NCBI GenBank assembly: GCA_023417815.1
Contig: JAEZEI010000021.1
Location: 218,335-282,334 of the forward strand
Origin: Bacteroidota bacterium
GTDB taxonomy: Bacteria > Bacteroidota > Bacteroidia > Chitinophagales > Chitinophagaceae
Direction: 5' to 3'
DNA length: 64,000 bases
Shown here: positions 1-7,892 of the stretch, piece after piece
Layout of the letters: every line of letters begins with the position of its first letter
Position numbering within the stretch: the first letter of the stretch is position 1
Translations under genes and position numbers: made by a program
The notes under the pieces: model-generated
Databases searched by the model: none
Seen by the model: the letters and a program-made list of their open reading frames with translations, nothing else
Told to the model about the DNA's origin: nothing

Positions 1-1003
1 TCATCTGTATCCATTCTTCAAAAGCTTCAAGGTGTGTATGGATGATGGAATTCACTTTTGGTATTTCCATCGCGCGCCTTTGCAGGGTTTCATCCTTTAT
101 CCTGCCCAGTTCATCCACATTAACCAGGGTGATGCCTTCAATATCTCTTACGGCCGGGTCTACATTGCACGGCACCGAAAGATCGATCACCAGCTTATTG
201 CCTGTAGAGAAGTGAGATCCCACGATAACGGGAGTTGGGCAACTGGTAGCTACAATGATCACATCGGATGCATACACCAGTGCAGGCAGATTTTCTATGA
301 CGTCATGCTTTACGGAATACCTTTTAGCCAGGTCTGCAGCTTTTTCTGGAGTACGGTTCACAAGGGTGAGTGTTGTGCCGGGAAGATAATCGGTGATGTT
401 CTTGCAGGTATTGCTTCCGAACTTGCCGGTACCAACCAGCAGGATCCGCTTGCCCCTTAGTTCAGCATAATGATCGCGTATATACTGCACCGCAGCAAAC
501 GATACGGAAACTGTTCCGCTGCTGAGTCCTGTATTCGTCCTGATCTTCTTGCAGCATTGCAGTACATCATTCACCAGTCTTTCCAGTACTGTTCCGAGCA
601 CCCGGAGTTCCTTCGCGCTTTTGGCGGCCTGTTTTATCTGTCCCACTATTTCATAATCACCGAGTATCTGCGAATCAAGCCCTGCTCCCACCGAGAAAAG
701 ATGTTCCGCGGCACTCCTGCCCTGCTTCACATAGCAAAGGGCGCTGAAAGCAGATCCATCGCCGCCGGTGGCATATAGGAGCAGGGAACGCAAGGCTCCC
801 GCATCATGTGCAATGCCATAGATCTCGGTGCGGTTGCAGGTGGAAAGAATAAAGAAATTTTCGACCCCTGGGTGTTGTTTTGCTGCGGCAGCCTCCAGTT
901 GCTGCGGTGAAACAGCAAACTGCCCCCTGATACCTGCATCAGACTTTTTATAGCTGATGCCAACCACGAAAAACTGGGAAAGATGCAAATGGGTCGTTTT
1001 CAT
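1..1003 (-). CDS. hemA: Glutamyl-tRNA reductase, 3' end cut by window edge
   Basis: Reduces glutamyl-tRNA to glutamate-1-semialdehyde, the first committed step of C5-pathway tetrapyrrole synthesis, in the cytosol. I translated the minus strand from the ATG at 1003: about 334 codons are open to the window edge with no stop, so the C-terminal dimerisation part lies outside. The N-terminus reads MKTTHLHLSQFFVVGISYKK. The hallmark STCNRTEIY carries the catalytic Cys at about residue 56, followed by GLDSQILGDYEIVGQIK and a Rossmann NADPH site near LLVGTGKFGSN. It diverges from hemH, so the two haem genes share one 163-bp intergenic region. Confidence 0.96.
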   Translation of the reverse strand, partial: MKTTHLHLSQFFVVGISYKKSDAGIRGQFAVSPQQLEAAAAKQHPGVENFFILSTCNRTEIYGIAHDAGALRSLLLYATGGDGSAFSALCYVKQGRSAAEHLFSVGAGLDSQILGDYEIVGQIKQAAKSAKELRVLGTVLERLVNDVLQCCKKIRTNTGLSSGTVSVSFAAVQYIRDHYAELRGKRILLVGTGKFGSNTCKNITDYLPGTTLTLVNRTPEKAADLAKRYSVKHDVIENLPALVYASDVIIVATSCPTPVIVGSHFSTGNKLVIDLSVPCNVDPAVRDIEGITLVNVDELGRIKDETLQRRAMEIPKVNSIIHTHLEAFEEWIQM

Positions 1004-1026
1004 TTCTCACGAATACTGCCGGGCCA

Positions 1027-1034
1027 CAAAAATA
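1027..1034 (-). promoter_or_regulatory. Putative -7 promoter element for hemA
   Basis: On the minus strand this reads TATTTTTG, an exact match to the Bacteroidota -7 consensus TAnnTTTG, 23 bases upstream of the hemA ATG. No clear TTG -33 partner is seen at the usual spacing. Confidence 0.4.
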
Positions 1035-1151
1035 GAAATGAAGCACCGCTAAAGCCTCATTACCGTGTCATTGCATTGTCATTTCTACAGGTGATCCTGG
1101 TCATAACCTTCACTGCCTGAAATCCTGGCCTGCATTTCATCTGCTTGCCAT

Positions 1152-1159
1152 TACTTTTG
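1152..1159 (+). promoter_or_regulatory. Putative -7 promoter element for hemH
   Basis: TACTTTTG matches the Bacteroidota -7 consensus TAnnTTTG and ends only 7 bases before the hemH ATG. If used, the transcript would be leaderless or nearly so. The -33 region is weak. Confidence 0.45.
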
Positions 1160-1166
1160 CACCAAT

Positions 1167-2177
1167 ATGAACACCGGTTACCTGTTAATGAATCTCGGAT
1201 CTCCCGATTCCACTGCTGTACCAGACGTACGCAGGTATCTCAATGAATTCCTGATGGATGAAAGGGTGATCGACATGCCATATATAAAAAGAACATTACT
1301 CGTTAAAGGAATAATCACTCCTTTTCGTGCGCCTAAATCTGCTGCAGCATACAGGACCATCTGGACCAAAGAAGGCTCTCCCCTCATTGTTATCAGCAAA
1401 GCATTGAGGGATGCTGTTGAAAAAGAAACCGGAACTCCTGTCGAGATCTGCATGCGTTATGGAAATCCCACACCCGCAGATGCGCTGCAAAAATTAACCG
1501 AAAGAATACCGGGGTTAAAGAAGGTGATCGCCCTGCCGCTCTATCCACATTATGCCATGTCGAGCTTTGAGACTGCAGTGGAGCATGTGAAGCGCACCCA
1601 CCGGGAAAAAGGCTATGACTTCAGCCTTGAATTCATAGAACCGTATTATAACGACCCGTCATACATTTCCGCGCTTGCTGAAAGCATGGCTCCCTACCTG
1701 CAGCAACATTATGATCATATCCTTTTCAGTTATCACGGCATTCCTGCAAGGCACCTGCATAAAACGGACAACACGGGCCATTGCCTCAGCAGGCCTGACT
1801 GCTGCACAGTTACTTCACCTGCGCACAAAACCTGTTACCGCCACCAGTGCTTTGAGACCACCAGCCTGGTTACCCGCCAGTTAGGTATTGCACCGGGAAA
1901 ACATTCCATATCTTTTCAGTCGCGCCTGGGCAAAGGATGGCTCGAACCTTTTACCGATGTGCGGCTGCAGCAAATGCCGGCAGAAGGTACCAGGGATCTT
2001 CTCATTCTTTGTCCTGCATTTGTAAGCGACTGCCTCGAAACCCTGGAAGAGATAGAAGAACGCGGAAAGGAGATCTTTATGAATGCAGGTGGAAATTCCT
2101 ACCGGATGATCCCCTGCCTGAATGTTCATCCTTCATGGGTAAGCACCGTTAAGAAACTGCTCACGCAAGCCGGATAA
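1167..2177 (+). CDS. hemH: Ferrochelatase
   Basis: Inserts Fe2+ into protoporphyrin IX (or a coproporphyrin substrate) in the last part of haem synthesis. The 336-residue length is normal. The start MNTGYLLMNLGSPDS is the family N-terminus, SYHGIPARH holds the conserved His at about 190, and DCLETLEEIEERG holds the conserved acidic cluster near 290. A Cys-rich stretch (Cys 206, 212, 213, 223, 228) resembles that of bacterial ferrochelatases proposed to bind an Fe-S cluster; cluster binding here is inference. hemJ starts 1 base after its stop, so the two are probably co-transcribed, opposite hemA. Confidence 0.96.
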   Translation: MNTGYLLMNLGSPDSTAVPDVRRYLNEFLMDERVIDMPYIKRTLLVKGIITPFRAPKSAAAYRTIWTKEGSPLIVISKALRDAVEKETGTPVEICMRYGNPTPADALQKLTERIPGLKKVIALPLYPHYAMSSFETAVEHVKRTHREKGYDFSLEFIEPYYNDPSYISALAESMAPYLQQHYDHILFSYHGIPARHLHKTDNTGHCLSRPDCCTVTSPAHKTCYRHQCFETTSLVTRQLGIAPGKHSISFQSRLGKGWLEPFTDVRLQQMPAEGTRDLLILCPAFVSDCLETLEEIEERGKEIFMNAGGNSYRMIPCLNVHPSWVSTVKKLLTQAG

Positions 2178-2178
2178 G

Positions 2179-2694
2179 ATGTACCTCTATATAAAGGCCA
2201 TACATATCATCTTCGTGGTTACCTGGTTTGCAGGGCTTTTCTATACGCCGCGGCTGTTCATCTATTTTAAAGAGGCCGGGGAAAGCCAGGCAAGGGAAGC
2301 GCTTCAACAACAATTCACCACCATGACCCGCAGGCTCTGGCTGGGCATTACCTGGCCTTCGGCAATAATAACACTGGCGCTAGGCACATGGACCGCACTG
2401 CTCTATGGCAGCCTGGAAAAATGGCTTCTTATCAAGATCTTTTTTGTGGCAGCATTATACATTTATCATTTCTTCCTGCACCATATATACCGGCAGCTTA
2501 TCAAAGGCAATATGCCATACAACTCCATGAAGCTGAGAATGTGGAACGAGGCAGCCACCGTTCTTCTTGTGGCCATTGTATTGCTTGCCACCGTTAAGAA
2601 TGCCATCAGCCTGGTATGGGGACTCTCGGGCCTCGCCCTCCTGGTGATAATGCTGCTGGTTGCCATCAGGCTGTATAAGCGATACCGCGGCTAA
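2179..2694 (+). CDS. hemJ: Protoporphyrinogen oxidase HemJ-like membrane protein
   Basis: A 171-residue protein with about four hydrophobic helices, matching the HemJ/UPF0093 family (sometimes labelled CopD-like), which oxidises protoporphyrinogen IX in the inner membrane. The N-terminal helix AIHIIFVVTWFAGLFYTPR carries the conserved His and Arg of the family, and a later helix has the basic/His-rich YHFFLHHIYRQL. It begins 1 base after the hemH stop, which strongly supports a haem role over copper resistance. Function is assigned by family and context. Confidence 0.88.
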   Translation: MYLYIKAIHIIFVVTWFAGLFYTPRLFIYFKEAGESQAREALQQQFTTMTRRLWLGITWPSAIITLALGTWTALLYGSLEKWLLIKIFFVAALYIYHFFLHHIYRQLIKGNMPYNSMKLRMWNEAATVLLVAIVLLATVKNAISLVWGLSGLALLVIMLLVAIRLYKRYRG

Positions 2695-2796
2695 GCGGAG
2701 CTTCATCCTCAATTCACATTTTCCTCACATACGTTCTGCAGCGGGCACAAAGCGTAGTTAATTTTCTATTTTTATATCCTCCAAACACTCCATTCC

Positions 2797-3936
2797 ATGC
2801 ATAATGTCCTTCGAAGGATCCCCCTGCTGATCATATTCATCTTTATTAATGTGGCGCATGCGCAGAATACGCTGAAGCTTAAGTTCAGGAACAGCACTGT
2901 TTATGCAGGCATAGAGGTGGGATCAAAGGGAGTGAAGATGAGCCTCATTGAAATGGGCAAGAATGCAAAGAAAAACGGCAACATAAATATGCTGAAGGAT
3001 ACCGCGGTGAACACTGATTTCATCAACTTCAACAATGCCTCCTTTGCCGGTACGCTCAATGCCTTCAGCGGGTTATATTTCACGGCGCTTGAAAAATATT
3101 CCATCCCTTCCCAGAATATCTTCACCGCCATCAGCAGTGGTGTAAAGGTACAGGCAGAGAAAGAAGGCAAGGAGCAACTGGTAAAAGCGCTGATCGATTC
3201 CTTCAGGGTCAAGATCAGGGAGAAGGAAAGAACCGTAACGGTTATAGGGGTGGAAGAAGAAGCCAGGCTTTCCCACCTGGGCATAGTGCCTGATTCGCGC
3301 AGGTATTCCACCTTCCTGATCGATATCGGCAGCGGTAATACCAAGGGCGGTTATTTCCCGAACGGAAATACGAAAGACCTCAGGCTGTTCCAGCTTTCAT
3401 GGGGCACCAAAAGCGTGGCCAATGAAACCAATAAGCGGCTCGACGAAGACAAGACCCTGCAAAACTATTCCCGGCAACTCCACCGGGTGCTTGCCGGTTC
3501 TGCAGAATCAGAGATCGTTTACGCGGTGAATGTGAGCGGCGCATATAATATGAGCGACAACATTGCCGTGAGCGGCGGCATAGCCTGGGCCGTGGCAACC
3601 CTTATACAGCCTGAACTTGCGGAAAACCAGGTGATCCCCGTTTCCTATAAGGATGTGGAGGAATTCACCGAATTGATCGCAAAGAACCAGGTACGCTATT
3701 CAGAAAGTGAGATCCTTCGCAGGATAACCGATAACAGTCTTGATAAGAATGCCATCCGCAGCCAGGTTAAACAGGTGCACAAGGTGTTCGACCAGCGCGC
3801 ACTCATGGCCGGGTCGGGACTATTACTCAAGATCATGCGCCAGTTTGAAGGGGTGAAGGAGAAGAAACAATTTTACCTGGTTAAGAATGGCGCAGTGGGC
3901 TGGATATCCGCATTTGTTGATGAAAACATTGAATAA
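2797..3936 (+). CDS. Exported Ppx/GppA-like phosphatase domain protein
   Basis: The actin-like fold of exopolyphosphatase/guanosine pentaphosphatase enzymes is recognisable from phosphate loop 1 at residues 38-45 (GIEVGSKG), the Ppx signature VIGVEEEARLSHLG at about 149-162, and phosphate loop 2 IDIGSGNT at 175-182. Unusually, a Sec signal peptide precedes it (RR, hydrophobic core, predicted cleavage after AHA at about 22), so it should act in the periplasm or be surface attached. A substrate such as polyphosphate is plausible but unproven. The next gene, a membrane coiled-coil protein, follows 35 bases later on the same strand and may be its partner. Confidence 0.8.
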   Translation: MHNVLRRIPLLIIFIFINVAHAQNTLKLKFRNSTVYAGIEVGSKGVKMSLIEMGKNAKKNGNINMLKDTAVNTDFINFNNASFAGTLNAFSGLYFTALEKYSIPSQNIFTAISSGVKVQAEKEGKEQLVKALIDSFRVKIREKERTVTVIGVEEEARLSHLGIVPDSRRYSTFLIDIGSGNTKGGYFPNGNTKDLRLFQLSWGTKSVANETNKRLDEDKTLQNYSRQLHRVLAGSAESEIVYAVNVSGAYNMSDNIAVSGGIAWAVATLIQPELAENQVIPVSYKDVEEFTELIAKNQVRYSESEILRRITDNSLDKNAIRSQVKQVHKVFDQRALMAGSGLLLKIMRQFEGVKEKKQFYLVKNGAVGWISAFVDENIE

Positions 3937-3971
3937 CGCATTTCCTGGAAAACCGGAAGGAATAATACATT

Positions 3972-4865
3972 ATGATTAGGGATAAAAAGATCTCGGTACT
4001 TCTTTCTGTATCATTCCTTTTATTGCTTGCTTCATTTCTCATTCTCTGCATATGGGGCTATAACTTTTATATGCAGGTAAAAGAAGAGAAGGAATTTACG
4101 GGAACTGATCGTAATCCTACGCCCGACCCGGCGGCCATCCGGGATTCATTGCTTACCATTTACACTTCCTCCATCCGGTCGCTCGAAAACCAGTTGGGGA
4201 ACACCTACACTGCTTCTGACTCTCTCGAAAATGACCTGCGCGTAAGGCTCGACGATTATTATCGTCTCAAGGCCGAAGTGGCAGCCATGCTTTCCAACCC
4301 GCAAACAGCGGAAGACTTCCGGCTTGCCGGCAGCAAGATCCGCGAGCTGCAGGCAAGGATCAACAGCCTTACCAGGACCAATATTGACGTGCAGGAAGAG
4401 AACCGGCGACTGCATGCATTGCTGCAGCAGATGAATGACAAGCCTGTTTCCATGCCCGCAGTGTACCGCAATGAAACCCCGACCCACGGTGCACCACGTG
4501 AGCCACGTGTCCCGGTGTGCAATGATGTGCAGCTCGAGAGTTATGGAGGAACTGATGATGCCCAGGCAGGGATAGCAGGATCTTTCGTTCTTAAACACCC
4601 TGAAGACATTATTAATGGCGAGGCCATAATCGTGGTGACCCAACCCGATGGCAGTGTATTGCAGAAATCAGCCTGGGAGGCGGGAAGCTTCCAGACGGGC
4701 GAAGGCAGGAAGATCTATTCCTGCAAGGTGAAATTCGATTATACCAGGGGTGAATCAAGACGGCTTACCTTCAACATTCCAGCAGAGAACCTGCAGAACG
4801 GCAGCTATGGCCTGCAGGTGTATTATAACGGTTCCCGCATAGGTCGCGCAACGGCCAGTTTCTGA
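3972..4865 (+). CDS. Single-pass membrane coiled-coil protein, unknown function
   Basis: I do not recognise this 297-residue protein as a named family. Residues about 9-32 form one hydrophobic segment. Residues about 60-150 are rich in Leu, Glu, Arg and Asn with heptad-like spacing, ending ELQARINSLTRTN and QEENRRLHALLQQ, which suggests a coiled coil. A C-terminal beta-rich domain of about 110 residues follows a Pro-rich linker. The layout suits an inner-membrane anchored periplasmic protein. It lies 35 bases after the exported Ppx-like gene. Its TGA abuts the stop of the opposite-strand gene in the palindrome TGATCA. Confidence 0.75.
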   Translation: MIRDKKISVLLSVSFLLLLASFLILCIWGYNFYMQVKEEKEFTGTDRNPTPDPAAIRDSLLTIYTSSIRSLENQLGNTYTASDSLENDLRVRLDDYYRLKAEVAAMLSNPQTAEDFRLAGSKIRELQARINSLTRTNIDVQEENRRLHALLQQMNDKPVSMPAVYRNETPTHGAPREPRVPVCNDVQLESYGGTDDAQAGIAGSFVLKHPEDIINGEAIIVVTQPDGSVLQKSAWEAGSFQTGEGRKIYSCKVKFDYTRGESRRLTFNIPAENLQNGSYGLQVYYNGSRIGRATASF

Positions 4866-5210
4866 TCACTGGGGATTTGTATTCATATTATAAACGCAGA
4901 TCAGCATGTCTTTCTTGCGCACCCCGCGGCCTGTGAAGTTCACCGTACGCAGCTCGCCGTTGAGGCGCACATCCTTCCACGCAAGTATATAGATACCATC
5001 CTCTTCCTTGTCGATCTCCAGCACCGCATTCACCGAACCGGAATGTTCCTGCCAGTTGGTATCGAAGGAGCCGATGAAGGGATCATCATCTGAAATGGTG
5101 ATAGGCTGCACCTCTTCAGAGGCAAACTGCTTCATGTGATTGTTGAAGAATTCTCCCCGGTATTTACCATTTGATCCCTGGAGGAGGAATGTTCCGAATA
5201 CTTCTGCCAT
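4866..5210 (-). CDS. Small hypothetical protein
   Basis: A 114-residue protein without a signal peptide or TM helix, predicted to be mostly beta (LLQGSNGKYRGEFFNN, GIYILAWKDVRLNGELRTV). I do not recognise a family. It converges on the coiled-coil gene with no intergenic base between the stop codons. The clean start, start-to-stop openness and ordinary codon use support a real gene. Confidence 0.65.
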   Translation of the reverse strand: MAEVFGTFLLQGSNGKYRGEFFNNHMKQFASEEVQPITISDDDPFIGSFDTNWQEHSGSVNAVLEIDKEEDGIYILAWKDVRLNGELRTVNFTGRGVRKKDMLICVYNMNTNPQ

Positions 5211-5309
5211 ATGGTTGATTTTATGGTTGCGGATTCCCGGTCAAGATAATTATTATATGATTTATTGCATATTCAAAAACCTTTCATTTTCTTTATGCAA
5301 ACGACAAAA

Positions 5310-5891
5310 ATGATAAAACCCATCACTGCTTTCTGCATAGCTGCTTTTTTATGTATGGCTATATGGTCGTGCGACCAGAAAGAAGCCACTGCAGCGGTCA
5401 TCGACACCAACATCAGCAATGACAGCCTTATCAAACGGGGTGCCTATCTTGTAACGATCGCAGGGTGCGACGACTGCCATTCACCGAAAATGATGGGTCC
5501 GCGCGGACCTGAGCTCATACCCGAACTGAGGCTTTCAGGCTACCAGGCGGGGAATAAACTGCCCCCGGTGAACACCGAGGCCATCAGCGCCGGCTGGGCG
5601 CTCATGAACCCCGACCTCACAGCCGCCGCGGGTGTTTGGGGCACCTCCTATGCCGCAAACCTCACCAGCGATGAGACCGGTATCGGGAACTGGACGGAAG
5701 CACAGTTCATGAAGGCGCTGAAAGAAGGGAAATGGAAAGGAATGGACGGCAACAGGATGCTCATGCCTCCCATGCCCTGGCAAAATCTTTCCCGTATGGA
5801 TGACCACGACCTGCGGTCGATCTTCGCCTTCCTCAAATCAACCAGGCCGGTGAAGAACGTTGTGCCGAATTCGATCCCCGCAGGACAATAA
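5310..5891 (+). CDS. Cytochrome c lipoprotein
   Basis: A single-haem c-type cytochrome exported as a putative lipoprotein: MIKPITAFCIAAFLCMAIWSC is a signal peptide ending in a lipobox-like Cys. The haem site is CDDCH at about a quarter of the length, and MPPMPW may supply the axial Met. The C-terminal DDHDLRSIFAFLKS helix is typical of class I cytochromes. An electron-transfer role in the periplasm is likely; the partner is unknown. In-frame ATGs also occur at 5265 and 5295; I chose 5310 because it gives the best n-region. Confidence 0.85.
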   Translation: MIKPITAFCIAAFLCMAIWSCDQKEATAAVIDTNISNDSLIKRGAYLVTIAGCDDCHSPKMMGPRGPELIPELRLSGYQAGNKLPPVNTEAISAGWALMNPDLTAAAGVWGTSYAANLTSDETGIGNWTEAQFMKALKEGKWKGMDGNRMLMPPMPWQNLSRMDDHDLRSIFAFLKSTRPVKNVVPNSIPAGQ

Positions 5892-5922
5892 CTGAACTGG
5901 TGTGCGGGATGCAGGTGGGACC

Positions 5923-6095
5923 CTTATTTCCAATATGCAATTTGGTATTAGTAACCCCGCACTTTAGTGTGGGGTTGGGCACACCCAACCCTGTTACTTC
6001 TTTCCAATATGCTTTTTGTATCAGTAACCCCGTACTTTAGAGTGGTTTGGCACGCCCGACCCTTTTCTTATTTCCTATATGCTTTTTGTATCAAT
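5923..6095. repeat. Palindromic repeat array, left part (units of about 70-73 bp)
   Basis: Three units share a leader CTTATTTCCAATATGC (with variants CTTCTTTCC... and CTTATTTCCTATATGC) followed by a hairpin with arms AACCCCGCAC and GTGTGGGGTT around TTTA. The first hairpin is 5953-5976; a degenerate copy is at 6026-6048. A second palindrome GGGTTGGG-CACA-CCCAACCC overlaps the first unit. The third leader runs into the tandem part at 6096. No ORF is seen here. Confidence 0.8.
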
Positions 6096-6319
6096 AACCC
6101 CGCACTTTAGTGTGGGGTTAGGTACGCCCACTAAACATCGGGAGCTTTAGCTCCTGAATTCGTTGACAGCAAATCCCTAATAGTGATATATCAGTAACCC
6201 CGCACTTTAGTGTGGGGTTAGGCACGCCCACTACACATCGGGAGCTTTAGCTCCTGAATTCGTTGACAGCAAAACCCTAATAGTGATATAATAGTAACCC
6301 CGCACTTTAGTGTGGGGTT
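6096..6319. repeat. Tandem 100-bp compound repeat with two hairpins per unit
   Basis: The AACCCC/GGGGTT hairpin starts at 6096, 6196 and 6296, exactly 100 bp apart. Between copies sits a second hairpin GGAGC-TTTA-GCTCC at 6141-6154 and 6241-6254, each followed by TGAATTCGTTGACAGCAAA and CCCTAATAGTGATAT. Both hairpins share the core CTTTAG. The structure resembles REP-like palindromic elements; no transposase gene lies in the window. Confidence 0.85.
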
Positions 6320-6372
6320 AGGCTAATAAGAAGATATATGGGGCCAGAAAAAATTCATACACTATATACACT

Positions 6373-6948
6373 TCATTCGTAAAATATTCTTTCTATAATT
6401 TCTCCTCTTTCAGAAAAGGTTAACCATTCTCCAATGTTACGGCCATTTTTAAAAGCGCCATGTTGTTTCAATTTACCATTTTCAAAAAATAATTTGAATT
6501 CTCCATGCAAAGTATCGTTCCTATATTCTTGTAAAAAATTTATTTTATTGGAAGTCGTATAATAATGGGTATGCTTACCATCCTTAACGTCATTTTTGTA
6601 ATTTATTTCGTCATATAAATTACCCTTGGAATATATTTTTGTTAAACCATTTTTTCTCCCAATTTCAAACCTTTCAATTTTATCAATATCACCATCTATG
6701 TTATAATAAACCCAAATACTATCTTTAAGTCCCTTTAAATAATTCCCTTTATAGGCAACAGTTTTATTATTATAATAACCGATCCAAAGGCCAGTCTTGT
6801 TGCCTAAAGAATCAAAACTCCCTATTTCCTTAATGAAACTATTTAAAGTTAAATCATCGGATTTCTCTTGAATTTTTCTATTACAGAATACCAGAGTGAA
6901 CATACACAAAATATGTATAAACCCCCATCTAATTCCTAATTTTTCCAT
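6373..6948 (-). CDS. YwqK-like antitoxin/MORN-variant repeat protein
   Basis: A 191-residue AT-rich gene. The N-terminus has a hydrophobic segment ending LVFCNRK, a possible lipoprotein signal. The rest is built of about six beta-hairpin repeats of the YwqK/MORN-variant type (GLWIGYYNNKTVAYKGNY, KNGLTKIYSKGNL, LHGEFKLFFENGKLKQHG, IGEWLTFSERGEI). YwqK-family proteins serve as antitoxins of polymorphic toxins in other bacteria. Here it follows an Rhs fragment and overlaps it by 13 bases, so an immunity role is plausible. Direct toxin partner is not evident. Confidence 0.75.
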   Translation of the reverse strand: MEKLGIRWGFIHILCMFTLVFCNRKIQEKSDDLTLNSFIKEIGSFDSLGNKTGLWIGYYNNKTVAYKGNYLKGLKDSIWVYYNIDGDIDKIERFEIGRKNGLTKIYSKGNLYDEINYKNDVKDGKHTHYYTTSNKINFLQEYRNDTLHGEFKLFFENGKLKQHGAFKNGRNIGEWLTFSERGEIIERIFYE

Positions 6949-7463
6949 GAATTAATTGTTGTTATTGTTCCTTTTAAATTACTAATGAATGACCTATTCT
7001 TTGCCTTAATATTAGATCGTGAATTCGAGTCGATTAACGTTTTTGCTGACTTTACAGCTCTAATTCCCCTTCCGCCATCAAAGAACAAAATATTCAGGTA
7101 AGCCTTCGGCATCGTGGAACCTTGGGAAGTGGATTGTGGACTGAGAAACGATGTAAATACACTGCTTCCATTCAGCGATGTGGTTATTGCACTTCCCTCT
7201 CCTTTGATCGGATCAAAGGAATTATTCCCATTGATCACGCTTAACAAACTGTTTATGACGGTGGTCAGGCCATTTGGCCCAGGATTGCTGGTAGTTACAT
7301 CAGGAGTGTAATAATCTACCTTTACATGAAGTTTGTCCCCACCCATTACCCGCAGTAACTTACCTGCTCCCATCGCTTGCACCGACTTCTTAAGCTTTTG
7401 CGTTTTACTTCCATTTGTGGTAGAGGAATAAAATGCAAAAGGGCGACTGGCTGCTTCATTCAA
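6936..7463 (-). pseudogene. Orphan Rhs-family fragment
   Basis: A 175-residue frame that begins at TTG one codon after an in-frame TAG; no ATG is available. Residues about 25-130 resemble residues 148-258 of the neighbouring Rhs protein (LLRVMGGDKLHVKVDYYT versus VLKVMGGDQVNIFSKSYH, and LNILFFD versus INWVIFD). After FFDGG the similarity stops and about 45 basic residues unrelated to the Rhs core follow. It lacks YD repeats, the DPFGL junction and a toxin domain. Best read as a remnant of a displaced Rhs gene; expression as a short chimera cannot be excluded. Confidence 0.7.
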
Positions 7464-7538
7464 TTTCTATGGTAGAATAACACTGATTAAATATTTTTAA
7501 GAAGATCACTCAAAATGAACAGCAACATTTATTAAATC

Positions 7539-7892
7539 CTAAAACATTTTTACATTCCATTCTACCACCCCATCAATTTCAGAACAAATTCTTGTATCTC
7601 CCATACCATAATCAAAATCAAGATTAAATTTTATTTTCTTATCACTAGTGAAAGCTTTCAATTCCGGAGATATAGAAACCATTTTCCAAAATATTGTCTT
7701 TAATTCCTCCAATTCTTGCAAAGCACCTCGTTCAGTAATATTCTTTAGATCAATTGACTGAGAAGCACCTGTTATATTCAAAAAACCGCTTTGATCGATT
7801 CCCATATATAAATCCCCTACTCTGAATGGAGTTTTATCTTTTAAGAATTCAATTGCAGTTCTTATTCTTCTTAGTATTTCTTCCATAATCAT
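7539..7892 (-). CDS. Candidate immunity protein for the Rhs toxin
   Basis: A 117-residue cytosolic protein without recognised motifs (alpha-helical N-terminus, acidic beta C-terminus with DYGMGDTRICSEIDGVVEW). Its ATG overlaps the Rhs stop in ATGA, giving translational coupling. Position immediately downstream of a toxin-tipped Rhs gene is the usual place for the cognate immunity gene; that role is inferred from context only. AT-rich like its neighbours. Confidence 0.7.
   Translation of the reverse strand: MIMEEILRRIRTAIEFLKDKTPFRVGDLYMGIDQSGFLNITGASQSIDLKNITERGALQELEELKTIFWKMVSISPELKAFTSDKKIKFNLDFDYGMGDTRICSEIDGVVEWNVKMF

Noticed and set aside
32..963. Several medium ORFs on both strands at the left edge
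   Set aside because: They are shadows of hemA, whose frame runs off the window and was recovered by translating the minus strand from 1003.
6096..6319. Regular repeats that might be a CRISPR array
   Set aside because: Units are 100 bp and nearly identical along their whole length; there are no variable spacers and no cas genes.
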